A stretch of DNA of 34,529 nt, taken from contig JAODNB010000303.1 in the NCBI GenBank assembly GCA_025464795.1, positions 1 through 34,529 on the forward strand, given 5' to 3'. Both the position numbers and the translations under genes were made by a program. Shown piece by piece: positions 8,123 through 16,813 of this stretch; positions within the stretch are counted from its first letter, which is position 1, and every line of letters begins with the position of its first letter. This stretch comes from Frankiales bacterium (GTDB lineage: Bacteria > Actinomycetota > Actinomycetes > Mycobacteriales > SCTD01). The notes beneath the pieces are model-generated. The model ran no database searches. It saw only the letters and a program-made list of their open reading frames with translations, and was not told where the DNA came from.

Positions 8123-10810
8123 GTGCCAGCCGGTCAACGCCTCGTCATCGTCGAATCGCCCGCCAAGGCGAAGACCATCGCGGGCTACCTCGGGCCCGGC
8201 TACGTCGTCGAGTCCTCCATCGGCCACATCCGGGACCTGCCGCGCAGCGCGGCCGACGTCCCTGCGGAGTACAAGGGCCTGCCCTGGGCCAAGGACGGCG
8301 TCGACGTCGACAACGGCTTCAAGGCGCTCTACGTCGTCAGCCCCGACAAGAAGGCACAGGTCGCGAAGCTCAGGGCCGCGTTGAAGGAGTCGGACGAGCT
8401 CTACCTCGCGACGGACGAGGACCGCGAGGGCGAGGCCATCGCCTGGCACCTGCTCGAGACCCTGAAGCCGAAGGTCCCGGTGCACCGGATGGTGTTCCAC
8501 GAGATCACGAAGCCGGCCATCCAGGCCGCCGTCGAGAACCCGCGGGAGCTGGACACCAAGCTGGTGGACGCGCAGGAGACCCGACGGATCCTGGACCGCC
8601 TCTACGGCTACCGGGTGTCGGAGGTGCTCTGGAAGAAGGTCATGCCGCGGCTGTCCGCGGGGCGGGTGCAGTCCGTGGCGACCCGCGTCGTCGTCGAGCG
8701 CGAACGCGCTCGCATGCGCTTCACCGAAGCGGGTTACTGGGACATCGAGGGGACGTTCGTCGCGGACGGCCAGACCGAGCGGCTCGTCGCCACCCTGCAG
8801 GTCGTCGACGGCAAGCGGCTCGCGAGCGGTCGCGACTTCGACGCCGACACCGGCACCCTGACGCGGGACGTCCGTCACCTGAGCGAGCCGGAGGCGCGTT
8901 CGCTCGCTGAGGGGCTCGAGTCCGCATCCTTCTCGGTGCGTGCCGTCGACGAGAAGCCCTACACCCGCAAGCCCTACGCCCCGTTCATGACGTCGACCCT
9001 GCAGCAGGAGGCCGGCCGCAAGCTGCGCATGTCCTCGCGCCAGGTCATGCAGACCGCCCAGCGGCTGTACGAGAACGGCTACATCACCTACATGCGCACC
9101 GACAGCACCAACCTGTCGGAGACGGCGATCAACGCCGCGCGTCAGCAGGCACGTGACCTGTACGGCAACGAGTACGTCCCGGACCAGCCGAGGACGTACG
9201 CGAAGAAGGTCAAGAACGCCCAGGAGGCCCACGAGGCCATCCGGCCTTCGGGCGACGTGTTCCGGACACCTGGTCAGGTCGCCGGCGAGCTGCGCGGCGA
9301 CGAGCACCGGCTGTACGAGCTGATCTGGCAGCGCACTGTCGCGTCGCAGATGGCCGACGCCCGCGGGACCACTGCCTCCATCCGCCTCGGCGCTGTCGCT
9401 GCCGATGGCACCGATGCTGAGTTCGTCGCCTCGGGTCGCACCATCACCTTCAAGGGCTTCCTCGCTGCCTACGTGGAGGAGGTCGACGACCAGGCCGAGG
9501 CGGCCGAGCGCGAGGACTCCGAGAAGCGGTTGCCCGCCGTCGCGGTGAACCAGCCGCTGAGGGTCTCGGCGCTCGACCCCGAGGGTCACACCACCTCGCC
9601 CCCCGCCCGCTACACCGAGGCCTCGCTGGTGAAGCAGCTCGAGGAGCTGGGCATCGGCCGCCCGTCCACCTATGCGTCGATCATCTCGACCATCCAGGAC
9701 CGCGGGTACGTCTGGAAGAAGGGCTCTGCCCTGGTCCCGACGTGGCTCGCCTTCGCCGTCATCGGACTGCTCGAGCAGCACTTCGGCCGGCTGGTCGACT
9801 ACACGTTCACCGCGTCCATGGAGGACGACCTCGACCAGATCGCCGACGGCCAGCGCAACAGCGTCGACTGGCTGACGGCGTTCTACTTCGGCTCCGACGA
9901 GGGCAAGGAGGGCGGTCTCGCCAAGCAGGGTGGCCTGAAGAAGTTGACCTCCGAGGGCCTCGGTGACATCGACGCCCGCGCCATCAACTCCATCCCGATC
10001 GGGCTCGATGCCGACGGCACCCCGGTCGTGGTCCGGGTGGGTCGCTACGGACCCTACGTCGAGATCGGCGAGAAGCGGGCGTCGCTCCCCGAGGACCTCG
10101 CTCCCGACGAGCTCACGGTCGCCATGGCGATCGAGATGGCCGACGCGCCGTCCGACGACCGCGTCCTGGGTCAGCACCCGGCCTCAGGCCTGGACGTCAT
10201 CGCGAAGAAGGGCCGCTTCGGGCCGTACATCACCGTCGCCCTTCCCGAGGGCTCACCGGAGAAGCCGGCGACGGCGTCGCTGTTCAAGACGATGGACCTC
10301 ACAACGGTCACCCTCGAGGACGCGCTGCAGCTTCTGACGCTGCCGCGGACCCTCGGTGAGATCGAGGGCGAGCCGGTCACGGCGCAGAACGGTCGCTACG
10401 GGCCGTACATCAGCAAGGGCAAGGAGAGCCGCTCACTGGTGGACGAGGAGTCGCTGTTCACTGTGACGCTCGAGCAGGCGGTGGCGCTGCTGGCGCAGCC
10501 GAAGCTGCGGGGTCGGGCTGCCGCTGCTCCGCCTCTCAAGGAGCTCGGTGTCGACCCGGTCAGCGAGAAGCCGATGGTCGTCAAGGAGGGGCGCTTCGGC
10601 CCCTACGTCACGGACGGCGAGACGAACGCGTCGCTGCGCAAGGACGACTCGATCGAGGAGCTCACCGACGAGCGCGCGTCCGAGCTGCTCGCAGACAGGC
10701 GCGCGCGCGGCCCGGTGAAGAAGAAGGCCGCGCCGCGCAAGACCGCAGCCAAGAAGGCGCCCGCGAAGAAGGCCGTTCCGAAGAAGGCTGCTGCCAAGAA
10801 GAAGGCGTGA
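8123..10810 (+). CDS. topA: DNA topoisomerase I
   Basis: RLVIVESPAKAKTIAGYLG, TDEDREGEAIAWHL, YITYMRTDSTNLS (catalytic Tyr), Lys/Ala-rich C-terminal tail. Confidence 0.97.
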   Translation: MPAGQRLVIVESPAKAKTIAGYLGPGYVVESSIGHIRDLPRSAADVPAEYKGLPWAKDGVDVDNGFKALYVVSPDKKAQVAKLRAALKESDELYLATDEDREGEAIAWHLLETLKPKVPVHRMVFHEITKPAIQAAVENPRELDTKLVDAQETRRILDRLYGYRVSEVLWKKVMPRLSAGRVQSVATRVVVERERARMRFTEAGYWDIEGTFVADGQTERLVATLQVVDGKRLASGRDFDADTGTLTRDVRHLSEPEARSLAEGLESASFSVRAVDEKPYTRKPYAPFMTSTLQQEAGRKLRMSSRQVMQTAQRLYENGYITYMRTDSTNLSETAINAARQQARDLYGNEYVPDQPRTYAKKVKNAQEAHEAIRPSGDVFRTPGQVAGELRGDEHRLYELIWQRTVASQMADARGTTASIRLGAVAADGTDAEFVASGRTITFKGFLAAYVEEVDDQAEAAEREDSEKRLPAVAVNQPLRVSALDPEGHTTSPPARYTEASLVKQLEELGIGRPSTYASIISTIQDRGYVWKKGSALVPTWLAFAVIGLLEQHFGRLVDYTFTASMEDDLDQIADGQRNSVDWLTAFYFGSDEGKEGGLAKQGGLKKLTSEGLGDIDARAINSIPIGLDADGTPVVVRVGRYGPYVEIGEKRASLPEDLAPDELTVAMAIEMADAPSDDRVLGQHPASGLDVIAKKGRFGPYITVALPEGSPEKPATASLFKTMDLTTVTLEDALQLLTLPRTLGEIEGEPVTAQNGRYGPYISKGKESRSLVDEESLFTVTLEQAVALLAQPKLRGRAAAAPPLKELGVDPVSEKPMVVKEGRFGPYVTDGETNASLRKDDSIEELTDERASELLADRRARGPVKKKAAPRKTAAKKAPAKKAVPKKAAAKKKA

Positions 10811-10819
10811 CCACCGCCG

Positions 10820-10825
10820 TAGGCT
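10820..10825 (+). promoter_or_regulatory. Candidate -10 element (TAGGCT), leaderless spacing
   Basis: TAGGCT, 6 nt, ATG at 10832. Confidence 0.5.
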
Positions 10826-10831
10826 GACCGC

Positions 10832-12790
10832 ATGGAGTCGGGGCACCACTGGCCGGGGGCGTTGGCCCACCGCGGCTTCCGGCGGCTGTCCCTCGCCCTG
10901 CTGCTGTCGAGCTTCGGTGACTGGCTCGGGTTCCTCGCCACCACGGCACTGGCGGCGCAGCTCGTCGACGGCTTCGAGGGGCAGAGCTTCGCCATCGGCG
11001 CGGTGCTCGCCTTCCGGCTGCTGCCAGGTGTCGTCCTCGCCCCCTTGGTCGGAGTCGTCGCGGACCGGTTCGACCGGCGAGTGACGATGGTGGTCTGCGA
11101 CCTCCTGCGCTTCGGCTTGTTCCTGTCGATGCCTCTGGTCGGCACGCTGACCTGGCTGCTGGTCGCCTCCGCTCTCGTCGAGGTGCTCTCGCTGATCTGG
11201 ATCCCGGCCAAGGAGGCGTCCGTCCCGCACCTGGCCAAGGAGCAGCTCGAGTCGGCGAACCAGATCTCGCTGTTCGCGACCTACGGGACCGCGCCCCTCG
11301 CGGCTGTCGTGTTCGGGGTGCTCGGGGTCCTGAAGGTCCGCACCCACGAGTCCGCAGCCAACATCGGGCTGTTCGTCGACGCGGGAACGTTCCTTTTCGC
11401 TGCGGTCCAGGTCGCCCGGATCCGCGAGATCCCCTCGCACAGCGAGTCCGTCTCGGCGGGGGCGACACCGTCTGTGGTGCAGAGCGTCCGGGAGGGCCTG
11501 CGCTTCGCCCGCAGCAGTCGCCTCGTACGCGGCCTGCTGGTCGGCATGCTGGGCGCGCTGGCCGCGACCGGTGTCGTCGTGGGCAACGGCAAGACCTTCA
11601 GCGACACCGTCCTCAACGGCGGGGAAGGGGCCTTCGCGCTGCTCTTCGGGTCGGTCTTCGTGGGCATCGCTCTCGGCGTCGCCCTCGGACCCCGACTGGT
11701 GCGCGACGTGTCCCGCCGCCGGGTCCTGGGGCCGGCGATCGTCGGCGCCGGGCTCTCGCTGGTGTTCATGTCCGCCGTCCCCGTACTGGCCCTGGTCGTG
11801 GTCGCGACGCTGCTGCTCGGTTCCTGTGCCGGGCTGGCCTACGTCACCGGGCTGACGCTGCTCGGAGCTGAGGTCGAGGACGCTCTGCGAGGGCGGACCT
11901 TCGGCTTGGTCAACACGCTGATGCGGTTGGCGCTGCTGCTGTCCCTGACGGTGGCGCCCGGGCTCGCAGGGCTCGTCGGCATCCACCGCTGGGGCCGCTT
12001 CGACGTCAACGGCGCCTCGGTGACCTTGCTGCTCGGAGGCCTGCTCGCCGTCTTCGTCGGTGGACTGTCCTACCGCACCATGAACGACCGGCCTGGGATC
12101 CCGCTGCGGTCAGACCTCGTCCGCGTACTGCTTCGCCGACGCGTCCGCGGGCCGCTGCACCCTGGCCTCTTCGTGGTCTTCGAGGGGGGCGAGGGTGCGG
12201 GGAAGTCGACGCAGGTCTCGCGGCTTGCCCACCTGCTCGAGAGCACGGGGCTCGAGGTCGTCGTCACCCGCGAGCCCGGCGCGACGGAGGTGGGCGCGAA
12301 GATCCGGACGATGCTGCTCGACCCGGCGACGACCCTGTCGGTTCGGACCGAGGCGCTGCTCTACGCTGCCGACCGCGCCCAGCACGTCGCGACCGTCGTG
12401 CGACCAGCTCTCGAGCGCGGGGCAGTGGTCATCAGCGACCGCTACGTCGACAGCTCGCTCGCCTACCAGGGCGCGGGCCGCGCTCTCTCGCTCGATGAGG
12501 TCGCGCAGCTCTCCCGCTGGGCGACCGAGGGGCTGCGTCCCGACGTGACCCTGCTGCTCGACATCGACCCCGAGGTCGGACTGGCCCGCGCGACGGGCTC
12601 ACCGGACCGGATCGAGCAGGAGTCCCTCGCGTTCCACCGCGCCGTCCGCCAGGGGTTCTTGGACCTCGCCTCTGCTGAGCCGACGCGCTACCTCGTCGTC
12701 AGTGCGGTGCAGACTCCCGACGAGGTCCATGCGGCGATCGCGGCGCGGGTGCTGCCCCTCGCCCCTGCGCAACGCTTGGAGCGAGTGTGA
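10832..12790 (+). CDS. tmk: Fusion: N-terminal MFS-type membrane domain and C-terminal dTMP kinase
   Basis: About 440 aa multi-TM MFS region (VVADRFDRRVTMVVCD), then LFVVFEGGEGAGKSTQVSRL, DRYVDSSLAYQGAGR, DRIEQES in one continuous frame. Confidence 0.93.
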   Translation: MESGHHWPGALAHRGFRRLSLALLLSSFGDWLGFLATTALAAQLVDGFEGQSFAIGAVLAFRLLPGVVLAPLVGVVADRFDRRVTMVVCDLLRFGLFLSMPLVGTLTWLLVASALVEVLSLIWIPAKEASVPHLAKEQLESANQISLFATYGTAPLAAVVFGVLGVLKVRTHESAANIGLFVDAGTFLFAAVQVARIREIPSHSESVSAGATPSVVQSVREGLRFARSSRLVRGLLVGMLGALAATGVVVGNGKTFSDTVLNGGEGAFALLFGSVFVGIALGVALGPRLVRDVSRRRVLGPAIVGAGLSLVFMSAVPVLALVVVATLLLGSCAGLAYVTGLTLLGAEVEDALRGRTFGLVNTLMRLALLLSLTVAPGLAGLVGIHRWGRFDVNGASVTLLLGGLLAVFVGGLSYRTMNDRPGIPLRSDLVRVLLRRRVRGPLHPGLFVVFEGGEGAGKSTQVSRLAHLLESTGLEVVVTREPGATEVGAKIRTMLLDPATTLSVRTEALLYAADRAQHVATVVRPALERGAVVISDRYVDSSLAYQGAGRALSLDEVAQLSRWATEGLRPDVTLLLDIDPEVGLARATGSPDRIEQESLAFHRAVRQGFLDLASAEPTRYLVVSAVQTPDEVHAAIAARVLPLAPAQRLERV

Positions 12791-13962
12791 GCGTGTTCAG
12801 CGACCTGGTCGGTCAGGAGGCCGTGGTCGAGCAGCTCACCGCTGCCGCAGCGGCAGCCGCTGAGGCCCTGGCTGGAGGGGACGGTGCGGGCATGACGCAC
12901 GCGTGGCTGTTCACCGGACCTCCCGGCTCCGGACGGTCCAACGCCGCACGGGCCTTCGCCGCCGCCCTGCAGTGCCCGGAGGGGGGCTGCGGGCACTGCG
13001 AGACCTGCCACCAGGCGCTCGGAGGGACCCACCCGGACGTTGCGGTGATCGTGCCCGAGGGCTTGCACCTGCTCATCGACCAGGCCCGCGAGATCATCCA
13101 GCGCAGCTCCCGCGCGCCGACGCGGGGCCGTTGGCAGGTCACCCTGATCGAGGACGCGGACCGCATGGAGGAGCGCACCTCCAACACGCTGCTGAAGGCC
13201 GTGGAGGAGCCGCCACCTCACAGCGTCCTGCTGCTCTGCGCGCCGTCCGTCGACGACCTGCTGCCGACGATCCGGTCCCGCTGTCGCCTGGTCCCTCTCC
13301 GATCCCCCTCCGCCGCCGCGGTCGCACAGGTGCTGGTCGAGCGCGACGGCGTCGACCCCGCGATGGCCGCCTTCGCCGCGCGGGCGTCCCAAGGCCACAT
13401 CGGCCGCGCGCGTCGCCTCGCGACCGATGAGGAGACCCGTCGAGAGCGACGGGACGTGCTGGCCCTGCCCCGATCGCTCGGCAACGTCGGCCAGGCCCTG
13501 AACGCCGCCAAGGACCTGTTCGACGCCGCGAAGGACGAGGCCGACAAGCTGGCCGCATCGCGGGACGACGTCGAGCGCGAGGCGCTGTCCACTGCCCTCG
13601 GCGGAGGCGCCACCGGCAAGGGCTACGCCGGGAGTGCGCCGAAGGGGGGCGCCGGGGCGCTGAAGGAGCTGGAGAAGCGGCAGCGGTCGCGGGGCACCAG
13701 GACGCAGCGCGATGCCCTCGACCGGGCGCTGATCGACCTGGCCGCCTTCTACCGCGACGTGCTGACCGTGCAGCTGGGCACGAACGCGGTGCCGGTCCAC
13801 GGCGACCTCGCCGATCAGGCAGCGGTCATCGCCGGCAACTCGACCCCCGAGTCCACGCTGCACCGCATCGACGCGATCCTGGCCTGCCGGACCGCAGTCG
13901 AGGGCAACGTCGCCCCGCAGCTCGCGGTCGAGGCCATGGCCCTCGCCCTGCGCACCGGCTGA
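12787..13962 (+). CDS. holB: DNA polymerase III subunit delta'
   Basis: GTG overlaps the tmk stop (GTGA). TGPPGSGRSNAARAFAAALQCPEGGCGHCETCHQAL (Zn module), EERTSNTLLKAVEEPP. Confidence 0.93.
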   Translation: MSVFSDLVGQEAVVEQLTAAAAAAAEALAGGDGAGMTHAWLFTGPPGSGRSNAARAFAAALQCPEGGCGHCETCHQALGGTHPDVAVIVPEGLHLLIDQAREIIQRSSRAPTRGRWQVTLIEDADRMEERTSNTLLKAVEEPPPHSVLLLCAPSVDDLLPTIRSRCRLVPLRSPSAAAVAQVLVERDGVDPAMAAFAARASQGHIGRARRLATDEETRRERRDVLALPRSLGNVGQALNAAKDLFDAAKDEADKLAASRDDVEREALSTALGGGATGKGYAGSAPKGGAGALKELEKRQRSRGTRTQRDALDRALIDLAAFYRDVLTVQLGTNAVPVHGDLADQAAVIAGNSTPESTLHRIDAILACRTAVEGNVAPQLAVEAMALALRTG

Positions 13963-13988
13963 CGTCCCGCAGCGGGGTGCCTTAGACT
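13959..13988 (+). promoter_or_regulatory. Candidate tRNA-Thr promoter
   Basis: CTGACG (13959-13964), N18, TAGACT (13983-13988), 14 nt before the mature tRNA 5' end; -35 overlaps the holB stop codon. Confidence 0.5.
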
Positions 13989-14002
13989 TTCCCGCGTAGT
14001 AC

Positions 14003-14078
14003 GCCGCCTTAGCTCAGTCGGCAGAGCACCTCACTCGTAATGAGGTTGTCCGGAGTTCGATTCTCCGAGGCGGCTCCA
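14003..14078 (+). tRNA. tRNA-Thr (anticodon CGU), CCA encoded
   Basis: Acceptor stem GCCGCCT/AGGCGGC, anticodon stem-loop CTCACTCGTAATGAG, T-arm GGAGTTCGATTCTCC, encoded CCA at 14076-14078. Confidence 0.96.
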
Positions 14079-14083
14079 CCGCT

Positions 14084-14109
14084 CCGCCCCAGCCCACCGG
14101 CTGGGGCGG
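14084..14109 (+). terminator. Hairpin between tRNA-Thr and prfC
   Basis: CCGCCCCAGCC / CACC loop / GGCTGGGGCGG, perfect 11-bp stem. Confidence 0.7.
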
Positions 14110-14138
14110 CTGCGCTTGATGACCAGGAGGACCCACGG

Positions 14139-15734
14139 ATGAGCGCTCGCGCTGGCACTCTTGCTGTCACGGAAGCCGCGCGCCGTCGCACCTTCGCGGT
14201 CATCAGCCACCCCGACGCCGGCAAGTCGACCCTGACCGAGGCCCTGGCGCTGCACGCCCGGGTGATCAACGAAGCGGGTCACATCCATGGCAAGGCGGGA
14301 CGCAAGAGCACCGTCTCCGACTGGATGGACATCGAGAAGGCCCGTGGCATCTCGATCTCCAGCGCGGCCCTGCAGTTCGAGTACGAGGGATCGGTCATCA
14401 ACCTCGTCGACACCCCAGGTCACGCGGACTTCTCCGAGGACACCTACCGGGTGCTCGCGGCCGTCGACAGCGCCGTGATGCTCGTCGACGCTGCCAAGGG
14501 GATGGAGCCGCAGACGCTCAAGCTGTTCGAGGTCTGCCGGCACCGCCGCATCCCGGTCCTCACCGTCATCAACAAGTGGGACCGACCCGGACACGAGGCG
14601 CTCCAGCTCATGGACGAGGTCTTCCTCAAGACCGGCCTGAAGCCGACGCCCTTGACCTGGCCAGTCGGCATCGCGGGTGACTTCCGCGGCGTCCTCGACC
14701 GGCGGAACGGCACGATGATCCAGTTCACCCGTACCGCCGGCGGGGCAACGCTGGCAGCTCAGGCCGTGCTGTCGGCGGACGAGGCCCTTGCTGCCCACGG
14801 CGACGCCTGGACGACGGCCGTCGAGGAGTCGGAGCTGCTGTCGGCGGACGAGGCCGACCTCGACGTCGAGGCCTACCTCGACCACCGCGCGACCCCGGTG
14901 CTGTTCGGCTCGGCCGTCCTCAACTTCGGCGTCTCGCAGCTCCTCGACACCCTGCTCGAGCTGGCCCCCGCGCCCGGTCCTCGTCCGGACGTGGCGGGCG
15001 AGCCGCGGGAGGTCGACGCCCCGTTCAGCGGCTTCGTCTTCAAGATCCAGGCAGGGATGGACTCGGCGCACCGGGACCGGCTCGCCTACATCCGGGTGTG
15101 CTCCGGCGTCTTCGAGCGCGGCTCCGTCGTGACCCACGCCGCGTCCAAGAAGCCGTTCGCGACCAAGTACGCGCAGCAGGTCTTCGGGCAGAGCCGCGAG
15201 ACGGTCGACCTGGCGTACCCCGGCGATGTCGTCGGCCTGGTGAACGCCTCGATGCTCCGCGTCGGCGACTCGCTCTACGTCGACTCGGCGGTGACCTTCC
15301 CGCCGATCCCGTCCTTCGCCCCGGAGCACTTCGCCGTCGCGCGGGCGAACGACTCGGGACGCTACAAGCAGTTCCGTCGCGGCATCGAGCAGCTCGAGCA
15401 GGAGGGGGTCGTGCAGGTCCTGCGCAGTGATCGTCGTGGCGACCAGGCACCCGTCCTCGCCGCCGTCGGCCCTATGCAGTTCGAGGTGGCGACCCACCGG
15501 ATGAAGGGGGAGATGGGGGCTGAGGTCACCCTCGACCGGCTGCCGTACTCCGTCGCGCGACGCACCACCCGCGACTGGGTGACTCAGCTGGACTCTCAGT
15601 CCGGAGTGGAGTGCTTCCTGCGCGGCGACGGCGAGTGGCTGGCCCTTTTTGCCGACCAGTGGCGCCTGGGCCGTACGCAGCGGGACCTCCCCGAGGCCGT
15701 CCTCGAGCCCCTCGTCGCCGCCACCGACGCCTGA
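14139..15734 (+). CDS. prfC: Peptide chain release factor 3
   Basis: FAVISHPDAGKSTLTE, KARGISISSAALQF, VDTPGHADFSEDTYR, NKWDRPG. ATG at 14139 follows AGGAGG; the track start at 14040 lies inside the tRNA and is an artefact. Confidence 0.95.
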   Translation: MSARAGTLAVTEAARRRTFAVISHPDAGKSTLTEALALHARVINEAGHIHGKAGRKSTVSDWMDIEKARGISISSAALQFEYEGSVINLVDTPGHADFSEDTYRVLAAVDSAVMLVDAAKGMEPQTLKLFEVCRHRRIPVLTVINKWDRPGHEALQLMDEVFLKTGLKPTPLTWPVGIAGDFRGVLDRRNGTMIQFTRTAGGATLAAQAVLSADEALAAHGDAWTTAVEESELLSADEADLDVEAYLDHRATPVLFGSAVLNFGVSQLLDTLLELAPAPGPRPDVAGEPREVDAPFSGFVFKIQAGMDSAHRDRLAYIRVCSGVFERGSVVTHAASKKPFATKYAQQVFGQSRETVDLAYPGDVVGLVNASMLRVGDSLYVDSAVTFPPIPSFAPEHFAVARANDSGRYKQFRRGIEQLEQEGVVQVLRSDRRGDQAPVLAAVGPMQFEVATHRMKGEMGAEVTLDRLPYSVARRTTRDWVTQLDSQSGVECFLRGDGEWLALFADQWRLGRTQRDLPEAVLEPLVAATDA

Positions 15735-15783
15735 CCCCCTCGCCCCTCCCGCCACTTCAGGGAAGTGCAAGGTCTGGGGGGGA

Positions 15784-16164
15784 TCAGCGGAGGCGGCGAC
15801 GGACGTTCTTGGCGGACAGCCACGAGACATAACCAGCACCCGCCCCGGCGGCGGCACCCGCGACCAGCAGCGCGACGGACAGGACCGGCTTCGCCCCGCT
15901 GACCGCTCCTCGCAGCGGAGCAGCACCACGGGGGGACGACGAGTTCTCGAGCAGGGACTCGAGCAGGCCCTCAGGCGGTGCCGAAGGAGCCCCCGCGAGG
16001 GTGGACAGCCCGACGTGCAGCTCCCGCTGGATCGAGAACTCCGCCTGGCAGGCCGCGCAGCGACGAAGGTGCAGGGCCACCAGCTTGCGCCGCAGCCGCG
16101 GCAGGGAGAGGTCCACGTACGCAGGCAGCTGCGCCTGGACCTCCTGGCAGACCCGCTCGCTCAT
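15784..16164 (-). CDS. zf-HC2 / ZAS-type anti-sigma factor with one C-terminal TM helix
   Basis: LHLRRCAACQAEF (HxxxCxxC), TM-like VLSVALLVAGAAAGAGAGYVSWL, ends AKNVRRRLR; overlaps the sigma gene by 4 nt. Confidence 0.85.
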   Translation of the reverse strand: MSERVCQEVQAQLPAYVDLSLPRLRRKLVALHLRRCAACQAEFSIQRELHVGLSTLAGAPSAPPEGLLESLLENSSSPRGAAPLRGAVSGAKPVLSVALLVAGAAAGAGAGYVSWLSAKNVRRRLR

Positions 16165-16709
16165 ACGACCAGCTCCCTCAGCCTCGTGTGCGCCCGGTGC
16201 AGCCGGACCTTCACGGCTCCTTCGCTGATGCCGAGCAGCTCAGCGGTCTCCTTCGTGGACAAGCCCTGGACATCTCTGAGGACGACGACCTCACGGGCGT
16301 CCTCCGGCAGGTCAGCCAACGCCTTTGCGGTACGGCGTGCAAGGTCGGCCGTGGTGACGCGCTCCTCCGGTGAGGCGTCGTTGGACGCGAGGTCGTCGAA
16401 GACGGCGTCCACCGTGCCGGCGCTCTGACCGCGGGCGCGCACGTCGCCTCGCTTGCGCAGGGACGTCATGCAGACGTTGACGGTGACCCGGTGCAGCCAG
16501 GTACCGAAGGCCGCCTCGCCCCGGAACCCCAGGACCGAGCGGACGACCCGCACGTAGACCTCTTGCGTGGCGTCCGCCGCATCGGACGGATCCCCCAGCA
16601 GGCGTCGGCAGAGGGCGTAGACGTGCGCGTAGGTGCCGCGGATGAGGTCATCCATCGCGCCCTTCTCCCCGCGCTGCACGGCGCGTACGAGAGCAGGATC
16701 GACCTCCAC
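16161..16709 (-). CDS. ECF-family RNA polymerase sigma factor
   Basis: Region 2 DATQEVYVRVVRSVLGFRGEAAFGTWLHRVTVN and region 4 LPEDAREVVVLRDVQGLSTKETAELLGISEGAVKVRLHRAHTRLR. Confidence 0.95.
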   Translation of the reverse strand: MEVDPALVRAVQRGEKGAMDDLIRGTYAHVYALCRRLLGDPSDAADATQEVYVRVVRSVLGFRGEAAFGTWLHRVTVNVCMTSLRKRGDVRARGQSAGTVDAVFDDLASNDASPEERVTTADLARRTAKALADLPEDAREVVVLRDVQGLSTKETAELLGISEGAVKVRLHRAHTRLRELVV

Positions 16710-16813
16710 AGCGAAACGTTCTCAGAGATCCTTGTAACCAAGGGGGATCCGCGCGGTCCAACGTACTGAGCGAGGCAGATCGCCCCGCCAGCCTCATCAC
16801 AGGAGTGGTGAAC

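Noticed and set aside
7525-8910. 461-aa plus-strand ORF overlapping methyltransferase and topA in another frame
   Set aside because: Arg/Gly/Ala-rich alternate frame of two well-supported genes.
8078-10177. 699-aa minus-strand ORF opposite topA
   Set aside because: GC-shadow ORF; the plus strand encodes complete TopA with catalytic motifs.
14040-14139. N-terminal extension of prfC in the ORF track
   Set aside because: Start lies inside tRNA-Thr and passes through a terminator hairpin; ATG 14139 has an AGGAGG SD.
15753-15767. CACTTC-AGG-GAAGTG hairpin between the convergent prfC and anti-sigma genes as a bidirectional terminator
   Set aside because: Only 6 bp with a 3-nt loop and no U-tract; too weak to call.
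14031-15929. 632-aa minus-strand ORF spanning tRNA-Thr and prfC
   Set aside because: Runs antisense through a tRNA and a conserved gene; no domain signature.
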